This document shows positions 24,401 to 37,800 of a stretch of DNA of 64,000 nucleotides, piece after piece. The position numbers were made by a program, and so were the translations under genes. Source of the DNA: Dichetophora obliterata. Taxonomy: Eukaryota; Arthropoda; Insecta; Diptera; Sciomyzidae. The notes beneath the pieces were generated by a model. That model saw only the letters and a program-made list of their open reading frames with translations, did no database searches and was not told the origin of the DNA. Numbering within the stretch: the first letter of the stretch is position 1; each line of letters begins with the position of its first letter. The stretch lies in NCBI GenBank assembly GCA_963920525.1, contig OY986440.1, forward strand, positions 1,302,001 to 1,366,000. The letters are read 5' to 3'.

Positions 24401-26974
24401 TTATTTCGAATCTTTATAATTTTGAAATTCTGACGACGGATTCGGATTCAGTGACCCATATTTTGTGTATGATTTTTTTTTGCCTTCCCCGAATTCTCAA
24501 AACTACAGAAAAAGAAGGTGGCAACCCTATCCACCATCTTGAATTTTAAAATTCTGACTTCAGATTCGAAATCAGCGACCCCTAAACACTAATAAATGAC
24601 GTTTAAAATTCTTAAAAAGACATATTATTAGGTGGCAACCCTATTATTTCGAATCTTTATAATTTTGAAATTCTGACGACGGATTCGGATTCAGTGACCC
24701 ATATTTTGTGTATGATTTTTTTTTTGCCTTCCCCGAATTCTCAAAACTACAGAAAAAGAAGGTGGCAACCCTATTCACCATCTTGAATTTTAAAATTCTG
24801 ACTTCAGATTCGAAATCAGCGACCCCTAAACACTAATAAATGACTACAAACTACAAAAAATAAAGGTGGCAACCCTATCCACCATCTTGAATTTTAAAAT
24901 TCTGACCTTAGATTCGAAATCAGCGATAAAATTAATTTTGACCTTGAAAAAACACCCCAGATTAAACCGGATATTTTTTCCATAGCGACTCTCACAAAAG
25001 CCACATGGCGGCCATCATTAAAAAATTGTCAACTCTGCGCCTCTCCTAAGCGGCCATTATACTTTTGTGGAAGGAGGAGGAGCCACAAAAACAGCCAGTG
25101 TTGTGCAAAAGTTTATGAGAAGTATAAGTGTTGTGTAAATTTGAAACCAGTTTCAATGCCTTCCTACACTCATTACCAATTCCTAGAGAACCCTATGATT
25201 TTGAAATTTTATAATTTTGAAATTCTGACGACGGATTCGGATTCAGTGACCCATATTTTGCGTATGATTTTTTTTTTGCCTTCCCCGAATTCTCAAAACT
25301 ACAGAAAAAGAAGGTGGCAACCCTATCCACCATCTTGAATTTTAAAATTCTGACTTCAGATTCTAAATCAGCGACCCCTAAACACTAATAAATGACGTTT
25401 AAAATTCTTAAAAAGACATATTATTAGGTGGCAACCCTATTATTTCGAATCTTTATAATTTTGAAATTCTGACGACGGATTCGGATTCAGTGACCCATAT
25501 TTTGTGTATGATTTTTTTTTGCCTTCCCCGAATTCTCAAAACTACAGAAAAAGAAGGTGGCAACCCTATCCACCATCTTGAATTTTAAAATTCTGACTTC
25601 AGATTCGAAATCAGCGACCCCTAAACACTAATAAATGACGTTTAAAATTCTTAAAAAGACATATTATTAGGTGGCAGCCCTATTATTTCGAATCTTTATA
25701 ATTTTGAAATTCTGACGACGGATTCGGATTCAGTGACCCATATTTTGTGTATGATTTTTTTTTTGCCTTCCCCGAATTCTCAAAACTACAGAAAAAGAAG
25801 GTGGCAACCCTATCCACCATCTTGAATTTTAAAATTCTGACTTCAGATTCGAAATCAGCGACCCCTAAACACTAATAAATGACTACAAACTACAAAAAAT
25901 AAAGGTGGCAACCCTATCCACCATCTTGAATTTTAAAATTCTGACCTTAGATTCGAAATCAGCGATAAAATTAATTTTGACCTTGAAAAAACACCCCAGA
26001 TTAAACCGGATATTTTTTCCATAGCGACTCTCACAAAAGCCACATGGCGGCCATCATTAAAAAATTGTCAACTCTGCGCCTCTCCTAAGCGGCCATTATA
26101 CTTTTGTGGAAGGAGGAGGAGCCACAAAAACAGCCAGTGTTGTGCAAAAGTTTATGAGAAGTATAAGTGTTGTGTAAATTTGAAACCAGTTTCAATGCCT
26201 TCCTACACTCATTACCAATTCCTAGAGAACCCTATGATTTTGAAATTTTATAATTTTGAAATTCTGACGACGGATTCGGATTCAGTGACCCATATTTTGT
26301 GTATGATTTTTTTTTTGCCTTCCCCGAATTCTCAAAACTACAGAAAAAGAAGGTGGCAACCCTATCCACCATCTTGAATTTTAAAATTCTGACTTCAGAT
26401 TCGAAATCAGCGACCCCTAAACACTAATAAATGACGTTTAAAATTCTTAAAAAGACATATTATTAGGTGGCAACTCTATTATTTCGAATCTTTATAATTT
26501 TGAAATTCTGACGACGGATTCGGATTCAGTGACCCATATTTTGTGTATGATTTTTTTTTGCCTTCCCCGAATTCTCAAAACTACAGAAAAAGAAGGTGGC
26601 AACCCTATCCACCATCTTGAATTTTAAAATTCTGACTTCAGATTCGAAATCAGCGACCCCTAAACACTAATAAATGACTACAAACTACAAAAAATAAAGG
26701 TGGCAACCCTATCCACCATCTTGAATTTTAAAATTCTGACCTTAGATTCGAAATCAGCGATAAAATTAATTTTGACCTTGAAAAAACACCCCAGATTAAA
26801 CCGGATATTTTTTCCATAGCGACTCTCACAATAGCCACATGGCGGCCATCATTAAAAAATTGTCAACTCTGCGCCTCTCCTAAGCGGCCATTATACTTTT
26901 GTGGAAGGAGGAGGAGCCACAAAAACAGCCAGTGTTGTGCAAAAGTTTATGAGAAGTATAAGTGTTGTGTAAAT
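21408..26974 (+). repeat. Heptameric higher-order repeat A (S, M, M, S, L, L, M)
   Basis: Anchors at 21408, 21960, 22755, 23551, 24103, 25141 and 26180. The same order recurs immediately downstream with a 5567-5569 bp offset. Shared markers with copy B include ACAATAGCC in the preceding body (21.26 and 26.83 kb), ACAAGAAC (21.91 and 27.47 kb), the inserted G in the hairpin loop (23.48 and 29.05 kb), GTATATG (24.22 and 29.79 kb), GATTCTAAATC (25.36 and 30.93 kb), and AACTCTATT (26.47 and 32.04 kb). Private to A are ATTTAGTG at 22873 and GGCAGCCC near 25673. Confidence 0.93.
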
Positions 26975-29900
26975 TTGAAACCAGTTTCAATGCCTTCCTA
27001 CACTCATTACCAATTCCTAGAGAACCCTATGATTTTGAAATTTTATAATTTTGAAATTCTGACGACGGATTCGGATTCAGTGACCCATATTTTGCGTATG
27101 ATTTTTTTTTTGCCTTCCCCGAATTCTCAAAACTACAGAAAAAGAAGGTGGCAACCCTATCCACCATCTTGAATTTTAAAATTCTGACTTCAGATTCGAA
27201 ATCAGCGACCCCTAAACACTAATAAATGACTACAAACTACAAAAAATAAAGGTGGCAACCCTATCCACCATCTTGAATTTTAAAATTCTGACCTTAGATT
27301 CGAAATCAGCGATAAAATTAATTTTGACCTTGAAAAAACACCCCAGATTAAACCGGATATTTTTTCCATAGCGACTCTCACAAAAGCCACATGGCGGCCA
27401 TCATTAAAAAATTGTCAACTCTGCGCCTCTCCTAAGCGGCCATTATACTTTTGTGGAAGGAGGAGGAGCCACAAGAACAGCCAGTGTTGTGCAAAAGTTT
27501 ATGAGAAGTATAAGTGTTGTGTAAATTTGAAACCAGTTTCAATGCCTTCCTACACTCATTACCAATTCCTAGAGAACCCTATGATTTTGAAATTTTATAA
27601 TTTTGAAATTCTGACGACGGATTCGGATTCAGTGACCCATATTTTGTGTATGATTTTTTTTTTTGCCTTCCCCGAATTCTCAAAACTACAGAAAAAGAAG
27701 GTGGCAACCCTATCCACCATCTTGAATTTTAAAATTCTGACTTCAGATTCGAAATCAGCGACCCCTAAACACTAATAAATGACGTTTAAAATTCTTAAAA
27801 AGACATATTATTAGGTGGCAACCCTATTATTTCGAATCTTTATAATTTTGAAATTCTGACGACGGATTCGGATTCAGTGACCCATATTTTGTGTATGATT
27901 TTTTTTTGCCTTCCCCGAATTCTCAAAACTACAGAAAAAGAAGGTGGCAACCCTATCCACCATCTTGAATTTTAAAATTCTGACTTCAGATTCGAAATCA
28001 GCGACCCCTAAACACTAATAAATGACTACAAACTACAAAAAATAAAGGTGGCAACCCTATCCACCATCTTGAATTTTAAAATTCTGACCTTAGATTCGAA
28101 ATCAGCGATAAAATTAATTTTGACCTTGAAAAAACACCCCAGATTAAACCGGATATTTTTTCCATAGCGACTCTCACAAAAGCCACATGGCGGCCATCAT
28201 TAAAAAATTGTCAACTCTGCGCCTCTCCTAAGCGGCCATTATACTTTTGTGGAAGGAGGAGGAGCCACAAAAACAGCCAGTGTTGTGCAAAAGTTTATGA
28301 GAAGTATAAGTGTTGTGTAAATTTGAAACCAGTTTCAATGCCTTCCTACACTCATTACCAATTCCTAGAGAACCCTATGATTTTGAAATTTTATAATTTT
28401 GAAATTCTGACGACGGATTCGGATTCAGTGACCCATATTTTGCGTATGATTTTTTTTTTGCCTTCCCCGAATTCTCAAAACTACAGAAAAAGAAGGTGGC
28501 AACCCTATCCACCATCTTGAATTTTAAAATTCTGACTTCAGATTCGAAATCAGCGACCCCTAAACACTAATAAATGACGTTTAAAATTCTTAAAAAGACA
28601 TATTATTAGGTGGCAACCCTATTATTTCGAATCTTTATAATTTTGAAATTCTGACGACGGATTCGGATTCAGTGACCCATATTTTGTGCATGATTTTTTT
28701 TTTGCCTTCCCCGAATTCTCAAAACTACTGAAAAAGAAGGTGGCAACCCTATCCACCATCTTGAATTTTAAAATTCTGACTTCAGATTCGAAATCAGCGA
28801 CCCCTAAACACTAATAAATGACTACAAACTACAAAAAATAAAGGTGGCAACCCTATCCACCATCTTGAATTTTAAAATTCTGACCTTAGATTCGAAATCA
28901 GCGATAAAATTAATTTTGACCTTGAAAAAACACCCCAGATTAAACCGGATATTTTTTCCATAGCGACTCTCACAAAAGCCACATGGCGGCCATCATTAAA
29001 AAATTGTCAACTCTGCGCCTCTCCTAAGCGGCCATTATACTTTTGTGGAAGGGAGGAGGAGCCACAAAAACAGCCAGTGTTGTGCAAAAGTTTATGAGAA
29101 GTATAAGTGTTGTGTAAATTTGAAACCAGTTTCAATGCCTTCCTACACTCATTACCAATTCCTAGAGAACCCTATGATTTTGAAATTTTATAATTTTGAA
29201 ATTCTGACGACGGATTCGGATTCAGTGACCCATATTTTGCGTATGATTTTTTTTTTGCCTTCCCCGAATTCTCAAAACTACAGAAAAAGAAGGTGGCAAC
29301 CCTATCCACCATCTTGAATTTTAAAATTCTGACTTCAGATTCGAAATCAGCGACCCCTAAACACTAATAAATGACTACAAACTACAAAAAATAAAGGTGG
29401 CAACCCTATCCACCATCTTGAATTTTAAAATTCTGACCTTAGATTCGAAATCAGCGATAAAATTAATTTTGACCTTGAAAAAACACCCCAGATTAAACCG
29501 GATATTTTTTCCATAGCGACTCTCACAAAAGCCACATGGCGGCCATCATTAAAAAATTGTCAACTCTGCGCCTCTCCTAAGCGGCCATTATACTTTTGTG
29601 GAAGGAGGAGGAGCCACAAAAACAGCCAGTGTTGTGCAAAAGTTTATGAGAAGTATAAGTGTTGTGTAAATTTGAAACCAGTTTCAATGCCTTCCTACAC
29701 TCATTACCAATTCCTAGAGAACCCTATGATTTTGAAATTTTATAATTTTGAAATTCTGACGACGGATTCGGATTCAGTGACCCATATTTTGTATATGATT
29801 TTTTTTTGCCTTCCCCGAATTCTCAAAACTACAGAAAAAGAAGGTGGCAACCCTATCCACCATCTTGAATTTTAAAATTCTGACTTCAGATTCGAAATCA

Positions 29901-32543
29901 GCGACCCCTAAACACTAATAAATGACGTTTAAAATTCTTAAAAAGACATATTATTAGGTGGCAACCCTATTATTTCGAATCTTTATAATTTTGAAATTCT
30001 GACGACGGATTCGGATTCAGTGACCCATATTTTGTGTATGATTTTTTTTTGCCTTCCCCGAATTCTCAAAACTACAGAAAAAGAAGGTGGCAACCCTATC
30101 CACCATCTTGAATTTTAAAATTCTGACTTCAGATTCGAAATCAGCGACCCCTAAACACTAATAAATGACGTTTAAAATTCTTAAAAAGACATATTATTAG
30201 GTGGCAACCCTATTATTTCGAATCTTTATAATTTTGAAATTCTGACGACGGATTCGGATTCAGTGACCCATATTTTGTGTATGATTTTTTTTTTGCCTTC
30301 CCCGAATTCTCAAAACTACAGAAAAAGAAGGTGGCAACCCTATTCACCATCTTGAATTTTAAAATTCTGACTTCAGATTCGAAATCAGCGACCCCTAAAC
30401 ACTAATAAATGACTACAAACTACAAAAAATAAAGGTGGCAACCCTATCCACCATCTTGAATTTTAAAATTCTGACCTTAGATTCGAAATCAGCGATAAAA
30501 TTAATTTTGACCTTGAAAAAACACCCCAGATTAAACCGGATATTTTTTCCATAGCGACTCTCACAAAAGCCACATGGCGGCCATCATTAAAAAATTGTCA
30601 ACTCTGCGCCTCTCCTAAGCGGCCATTATACTTTTGTGGAAGGAGGAGGAGCCACAAAAACAGCCAGTGTTGTGCAAAAGTTTATGAGAAGTATAAGTGT
30701 TGTGTAAATTTGAAACCAGTTTCAATGCCTTCCTACACTCATTACCAATTCCTAGAGAACCCTATGATTTTGAAATTTTATAATTTTGAAATTCTGACGA
30801 CGGATTCGGATTCAGTGACCCATATTTTGCGTATGATTTTTTTTTTGCCTTCCCCGAATTCTCAAAACTACAGAAAAAGAAGGTGGCAACCCTATCCACC
30901 ATCTTGAATTTTAAAATTCTGACTTCAGATTCTAAATCAGCGACCCCTAAACACTAATAAATGACGTTTAAAATTCTTAAAAAGACATATTATTAGGTGG
31001 CAACCCTATTATTTCGAATCTTTATAATTTTGAAATTCTGACGACGGATTCGGATTCAGTGACCCATATTTTGTGTATGATTTTTTTTTGCCTTCCCCGA
31101 ATTCTCAAAACTACAGAAAAAGAAGGTGGCAACCCTATCCACCATCTTGAATTTTAAAATTCTGACTTCAGATTCGAAATCAGCGACCCCTAAACACTAA
31201 TAAATGACGTTTAAAATTCTTAAAAAGACATATTATTAGGTGGCAACCCTATTATTTCGAATCTTTATAATTTTGAAATTCTGACGACGGATTCGGATTC
31301 AGTGACCCATATTTTGTGTATGATTTTTTTTTTGCCTTCCCCGAATTCTCAAAACTACAGAAAAAGAAGGTGGCAACCCTATCCACCATCTTGAATTTTA
31401 AAATTCTGACTTCAGATTCGAAATCAGCGACCCCTAAACACTAATAAATGACTACAAACTACAAAAAATAAAGGTGGCAACCCTATCCACCATCTTGAAT
31501 TTTAAAATTCTGACCTTAGATTCGAAATCAGCGATAAAATTAATTTTGACCTTGAAAAAACACCCCAGATTAAACCGGATATTTTTTCCATAGCGACTCT
31601 CACAAAAGCCACATGGCGGCCATCATTAAAAAATTGTCAACTCTGCGCCTCTCCTAAGCGGCCATTATACTTTTGTGGAAGGAGGAGGAGCCACAAAAAC
31701 AGCCAGTGTTGTGCAAAAGTTTATGAGAAGTATAAGTGTTGTGTAAATTTGAAACCAGTTTCAATGCCTTCCTACACTCATTACCAATTCCTAGAGAACC
31801 CTATGATTTTGAAATTTTATAATTTTGAAATTCTGACGACGGATTCGGATTCAGTGACCCATATTTTGTGTATGATTTTTTTTTTGCCTTCCCCGAATTC
31901 TCAAAACTACAGAAAAAGAAGGTGGCAACCCTATCCACCATCTTGAATTTTAAAATTCTGACTTCAGATTCGAAATCAGCGACCCCTAAACACTAATAAA
32001 TGACGTTTAAAATTCTTAAAAAGACATATTATTAGGTGGCAACTCTATTATTTCGAATCTTTATAATTTTGAAATTCTGACGACGGATTCGGATTCAGTG
32101 ACCCATATTTTGTGTATGATTTTTTTTTGCCTTCCCCGAATTCTCAAAACTACAGAAAAAGAAGGTGGCAACCCTATCCACCATCTTGAATTTTAAAATT
32201 CTGACTTCAGATTCGAAATCAGCGACCCCTAAACACTAATAAATGACTACAAACTACAAAAAATAAAGGTGGCAACCCTATCCACCATCTTGAATTTTAA
32301 AATTCTGACCTTAGATTCGAAATCAGCGATAAAATTAATTTTGACCTTGAAAAAACACCCCAGATTAAACCGGATATTTTTTCCATAGCGACTCTCACAA
32401 AAGCCACATGGCGGCCATCATTAAAAAATTGTCAACTCTGCGCCTCTCCTAAGCGGCCATTATACTTTTGTGGAAGGAGGAGGAGCCACAAAAACAGCCA
32501 GTGTTGTGCAAAAGTTTATGAGAAGTATAAGTGTTGTGTAAAT
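26975..32543 (+). repeat. Heptameric higher-order repeat B (S, M, M, S, L, L, M)
   Basis: Anchors at 26975, 27527, 28323, 29120, 29672, 30710 and 31749. It differs from A in the 11-T tract of the unit at 27527, GCGTATG instead of TTTAGTGTATG in the unit at 28323, a ten-T tract near 28.69 kb, and ordinary GGCAACCC near 31.24 kb. The match to a further copy ends at about 32.40 kb, where ACAAAAGCC is found instead of ACAATAGCC. Confidence 0.93.
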
Positions 32544-35500
32544 TTGAAACCAGTTTCAATGCCTTCCTACACTCATTACCAATTCCTAGAGAACCCTATG
32601 ATTTTGAAATTTTATAATTTTGAAATTCTGACGACGGATTCGGATTCAGTGACCCATATTTTGTGTATGATTTTTTTTTTGCCTTCCCCGAATTCTCAAA
32701 ACTACAGAAAAAGAAGGTGGCAACCCTATCCACCATCTTGAATTTTAAAATTCTGACTTCAGATTCGAAATCAGCGACCCCTAAACACTAATAAATGACG
32801 TTTAAAATTCTTAAAAAGACATATTATTAGGTGGCAACCCTATTATTTCGAATCTTTATAATTTTGAAATTCTGACGACGGATTCGGATTCAGTGACCCA
32901 TATTTTGTGTATGATTTTTTTTTGCCTTCCCCGAATTCTCAAAACTACAGAAAAAGAAGGTGGCAACCCTATCCACCATCTTGAATTTTAAAATTCTGAC
33001 TTCAGATTCGAAATCAGCGACCCCTAAACACTAATAAATGACTACAAACTACAAAAAATAAAGGTGGCAACCCTATCCACCATCTTGAATTTTAAAATTC
33101 TGACCTTAGATTCGAAATCAGCGATAAAATTAATTTTGACCTTGAAAAAACACCCCAGATTAAACCGGATATTTTTTCCATAGCGACTCTCACAAAAGCC
33201 ACATGGCGGCCATCATTAAAAAATTGTCAACTCTGCGCCTCTCCTAAGCGGCCATTATACTTTTGTGGAAGGAGGAGGAGCCACAAAAACAGCCAGTGTT
33301 GTGCAAAAGTTTATGAGAAGTATAAGTGTTGTGTAAATTTGAAACCAGTTTCAATGCCTTCCTACACTCATTACCAATTCCTAGAGAACCCTATGATTTT
33401 GAAATTTTATAATTTTGAAATTCTGACGACGGATTCGGATTCAGTGACCCATATTTTGCGTATGATTTTTTTTTTGCCTTCCCCGAATTCTCAAAACTAC
33501 AGAAAAAGAAGGTGGCAACCCTATCCACCATCTTGAATTTTAAAATTCTGACTTCAGATTCGAAATCAGCGACCCCTAAACACTAATAAATGACGTTTAA
33601 AATTCTTAAAAAGACATATTATTAGGTGGCAACCCTATTATTTCGAATCTTTATAATTTTGAAATTCTGACGACGGATTCGGATTCAGTGACCCATATTT
33701 TGTGAATGATTTTTTTTTGCCTTCCCCGAATTCTCAAAACTACAGAAAAAGAAGGTGGCAACCCTATCCACCATCTTGAATTTTAAAATTCTGACTTCAG
33801 ATTCGAAATCAGCGACCCCTAAACACTAATAAATGACTACAAACTACAAAAAATAAAGGTGGCAACCCTATCCACCATCTTGAATTTTAAAATTCTGACC
33901 TTAGATTCGAAATCAGCGATAAAATTAATTTTGACCTTGAAAAAACACCCCAGATTAAACCGGATATTTTTTCCATAGCGACTCTCACAAAAGCCACATG
34001 GCGGCCATCATTAAAAAATTGTCAACTCTGCGCCTCTCCTAAGCGGCCATTATACTTTTGTGGAAGGAGGAGGAGCCACAAAAACAGCCAGTGTTGTGCA
34101 AAAGTTTATGAGAAGTATAAGTGTTGTGTAAATTTGAAACCAGTTTCAATGCCTTCCTACACTCATTACCAATTCCTAGAGAACCCTATGATTTTGAAAT
34201 TTTATAATTTTGAAATTCTGACGACGGATTCGGATTCAGTGACCCATATTTTGTGTATGATTTTTTTTTGCCTTCCCCGAATTCTCAAAACTACAGAAAA
34301 AGAAGGTGGCAACCCTATCCACCATCTTGAATTTTAAAATTCTGACTTCAGATTCGAAATCAGCGACCCCTAAACACTAATAAATGACGTTTAAAATTCT
34401 TAAAAAGACATATTATTAGGTGGCAACCCTATTATTTCGAATCTTTATAATTTTGAAATTCTGACGACGGATTCGGATTCAGTGACCCATATTTTGTGTA
34501 TGATTTTTTTTTTGCCTTCCCCGAATTCTCAAAACTACAGAAAAAGAAGGTGGCAACCCTATCCACCATCTTGAATTTTAAAATTCTGACTTCAGATTCG
34601 AAATCAGCGACCCCTAAACACTAATAAATGACGTTTAAAATTCTTAAAAAGACATATTATTAGGTGGCAACCCTATTATTTCGAATCTTTATAATTTTGA
34701 AATTCTGACGACGGATTCGGATTCAGTGACCCATATTTTGTGCATGATTTTTTTTTGCCTTCCCCGAATTCTCAAAACTACTGAAAAAGAAGGTGGCAAC
34801 CCTATCCACCATCTTGAATTTTAAAATTCTGACTTCAGATTCGAAATCAGCGACCCCTAAACACTAATAAATGACTACAAACTACAAAAAATAAAGGTGG
34901 CAACCCTATCCACCATCTTGAATTTTAAAATTCTGACCTTAGATTCGAAATCAGCGATAAAATTAATTTTGTCCTTGAAAAAACACCCCAGATTAAACCG
35001 GATATTTTTTCCATAGCGACTCTCACAAAAGCCACATGGCGGCCATCATTAAAAAATTGTCAACTCTGCGCCTCTCCTAAGCGGCCATTATACTTTTGTG
35101 GAAGGAGGAGGAGCCACAAAAACAGCCAGTGTTGTGCAAAAGTTTATGAGAAGTATAAGTGTTGTGTAAATTTGAAACCAGTTTCAATGCCTTCCTACAC
35201 TCATTACCAATTCCTAGAGAACCCTATGATTTTGAAATTTTATAATTTTGAAATTCTGACGACGGATTCGGATTCAGTGACCCATATTTTGCGTATGATT
35301 TTTTTTTTGCCTTCCCCGAATTCTCAAAACTACAGAAAAAGAAGGTGGCAACCCTATCCACCATCTTGAATTTTAAAATTCTGACTTCAGATTCGAAATC
35401 AGCGACCCCTAAACACTAATAAATGACGTTTAAAATTCTTAAAAAGACATATTATTAGGTGGCAACCCTATTATTTCGAATCTTTATAATTTTGAAATTC

Positions 35501-37800
35501 TGACGACGGATTCGGATTCAGTGACCCATATTTTGCATATGATTTTTTTTTTGCCTTCCCCGAATTCTCAAAACTACAGAAAAAGAAGGTGGCAACCCTA
35601 TCCACCATCTTGAATTTTAAAATTCTGACTTCAGATTCGAAATCAGCGACCCCTAAACACTAATAAATGACTACAAACTACAAAAAATAAAGGTGGCAAC
35701 CCTATCCACCATCTTGAATTTTAAAATTCTGACCTTAGATTCGAAATCAGCGATAAAATTAATTTTGACCTTGAAAAAACACCCCAGATTAAACCGGATA
35801 TTTTTTCCATAGCGACTCTCACAAAAGCCACATGGCGGCCATCATTAAAAAATTGTCAACTCTGCGCCTCTCCTAAGCGGCCATTATACTTTTGTGGAAG
35901 GAGGAGGAGCCACAAAAACAGCCAGTGTTGTGCAAAAGTTTATGAGAAGTATAAGTGTTGTGTAAATTTGAAACCAGTTTCAATGCCTTCCTACACTCAT
36001 TACCAATTCCTAGAGAACCCTATGATTTTGAAATTTTATAATTTTGAAATTCTGACGACGGATTCGGATTCAGTGACCCATATTTTGTGTATGATTTTTT
36101 TTTTGCCTTCCCCGAATTCTCAAAACTACAGAAAAAGAAGGTGGCAACCCTATCCACCATCTTGAATTTTAAAATTCTGACTTCAGATTCGAAATCAGCG
36201 ACCCCTAAACACTAATAAATGACGTTTAAAATTCTTAAAAAGACATATTATTAGGTGGCAACCCTATTATTTCGAATCTTTATAATTTTGAAATTCTGAC
36301 GACGGATTCGGATTCAGTGACCCATATTTTGTGAATGATTTTTTTTTGCCTTCCCCGAATTCTCAAAACTACAGAAAAAGAAGGTGGCAACCCTATCCAC
36401 CATCTTGAATTTTAAAATTCTGACTTCAGATTCGAAATCAGCGACCCCTAAACACTAATAAATGACTACAAACTACAAAAAATAAAGGTGGCAACCCTAT
36501 CCACCATCTTGAATTTTAAAATTCTGACCTTAGATTCGAAATCAGCGATAAAATTAATTTTGACCTTGAAAAAACACCCCAGATTAAACCGGATATTTTT
36601 TCCATAGCGACTCTCACAAAAGCCACATGGCGGCCATCATTAAAAAATTGTCAACTCTGCGCCTCTCCTAAGCGGCCATTATACTTTTGTGGAAGGAGGA
36701 GGAGCCACAAAAACAGCCAGTGTTGTGCAAAAGTTTATGAGAAGTATAAGTGTTGTGTAAATTTGAAACCAGTTTCAATGCCTTCCTACACTCATTACCA
36801 ATTCCTAGAGAACCCTATGATTTTGAAATTTTATAATTTTGAAATTCTGACGACGGATTCGGATTCAGTGACCCATATTTTGTGTATGATTTTTTTTTGC
36901 CTTCCCCGAATTCTCAAAACTACAGAAAAAGAAGGTGGCAACCCTATCCACCATCTTGAATTTTAAAATTCTGACTTCAGATTCGAAATCAGCGACCCCT
37001 AAACACTAATAAATGACGTTTAAAATTCTTAAAAAGACATATTATTAGGTGGCAACCCTATTATTTCGAATCTTTATAATTTTGAAATTCTGACGACGGA
37101 TTCGGATTCAGTGACCCATATTTTGTGTATGATTTTTTTTTTGCCTTCCCCGAATTCTCAAAACTACAGAAAAAGAAGGTGGCAACCCTATCCACCATCT
37201 TGAATTTTAAAATTCTGACTTCAGATTCGAAATCAGCGACCCCTAAACACTAATAAATGACGTTTAAAATTCTTAAAAAGACATATTATTAGGTGGCAAC
37301 CCTATTATTTCGAATCTTTATAATTTTGAAATTCTGACGACGGATTCGGATTCAGTGACCCATATTTTGTGCATGATTTTTTTTTGCCTTCCCCGAATTC
37401 TCAAAACTACTGAAAAAGAAGGTGGCAACCCTATCCACCATCTTGAATTTTAAAATTCTGACTTCAGATTCGAAATCAGCGACCCCTAAACACTAATAAA
37501 TGACTACAAACTACAAAAAATAAAGGTGGCAACCCTATCCACCATCTTGAATTTTAAAATTCTGACCTTAGATTCGAAATCAGCGATAAAATTAATTTTG
37601 ACCTTGAAAAAACACCCCAGATTAAACCGGATATTTTTTCCATAGCGACTCTCACAAAAGCCACATGGCGGCCATCATTAAAAAATTGTCAACTCTGCGC
37701 CTCTCCTAAGCGGCCATTATACTTTTGTGGAAGGAGGAGGAGCCACAAAAACAGCCAGTGTTGTGCAAAAGTTTATGAGAAGTATAAGTGTTGTGTAAAT
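32544..37800 (+). repeat. Two trimers (M, M, L) opening block copy 2
   Basis: Anchors at 32544, 33339, 34134, 35172, 35968 and 36763. They correspond at +20368 to the units at 12971, 13766, 14804, 15600 and 16395 plus the junction unit 32544. Markers GTGAATG (33.70, 36.33 kb) and GTGCATG with CTACTG (34.74, 37.37 kb) identify them as the trimer family of 9.5-17.4 kb. The unit at 32544 is a junction unit: its left part continues heptamer B and its right part belongs to the trimer phase. Confidence 0.9.

Larger units (their letters stand above)
12556..32923 (+). repeat. 20.37-kb higher-order block, copy 1
   Basis: Positions in this block match positions 20368 bp downstream in unit order (M, M, L, M, M, L, 5M, two S-M-M-S-L-L-M heptamers, M) and private markers. 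These include GCGTATAATT in the unit at 18228 (again at 38596), ATTTAGTG at 22873 (again at 43241), GGCAGCCC at about 25673 (again at 46041), and AACTCTATT at about 26472 (again at 46840). Upstream of 12556 the match fails (GCG with ten T against GTG with nine). The exact breakpoint can slide about 0.5 kb because flanking units are alike. Confidence 0.92.
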
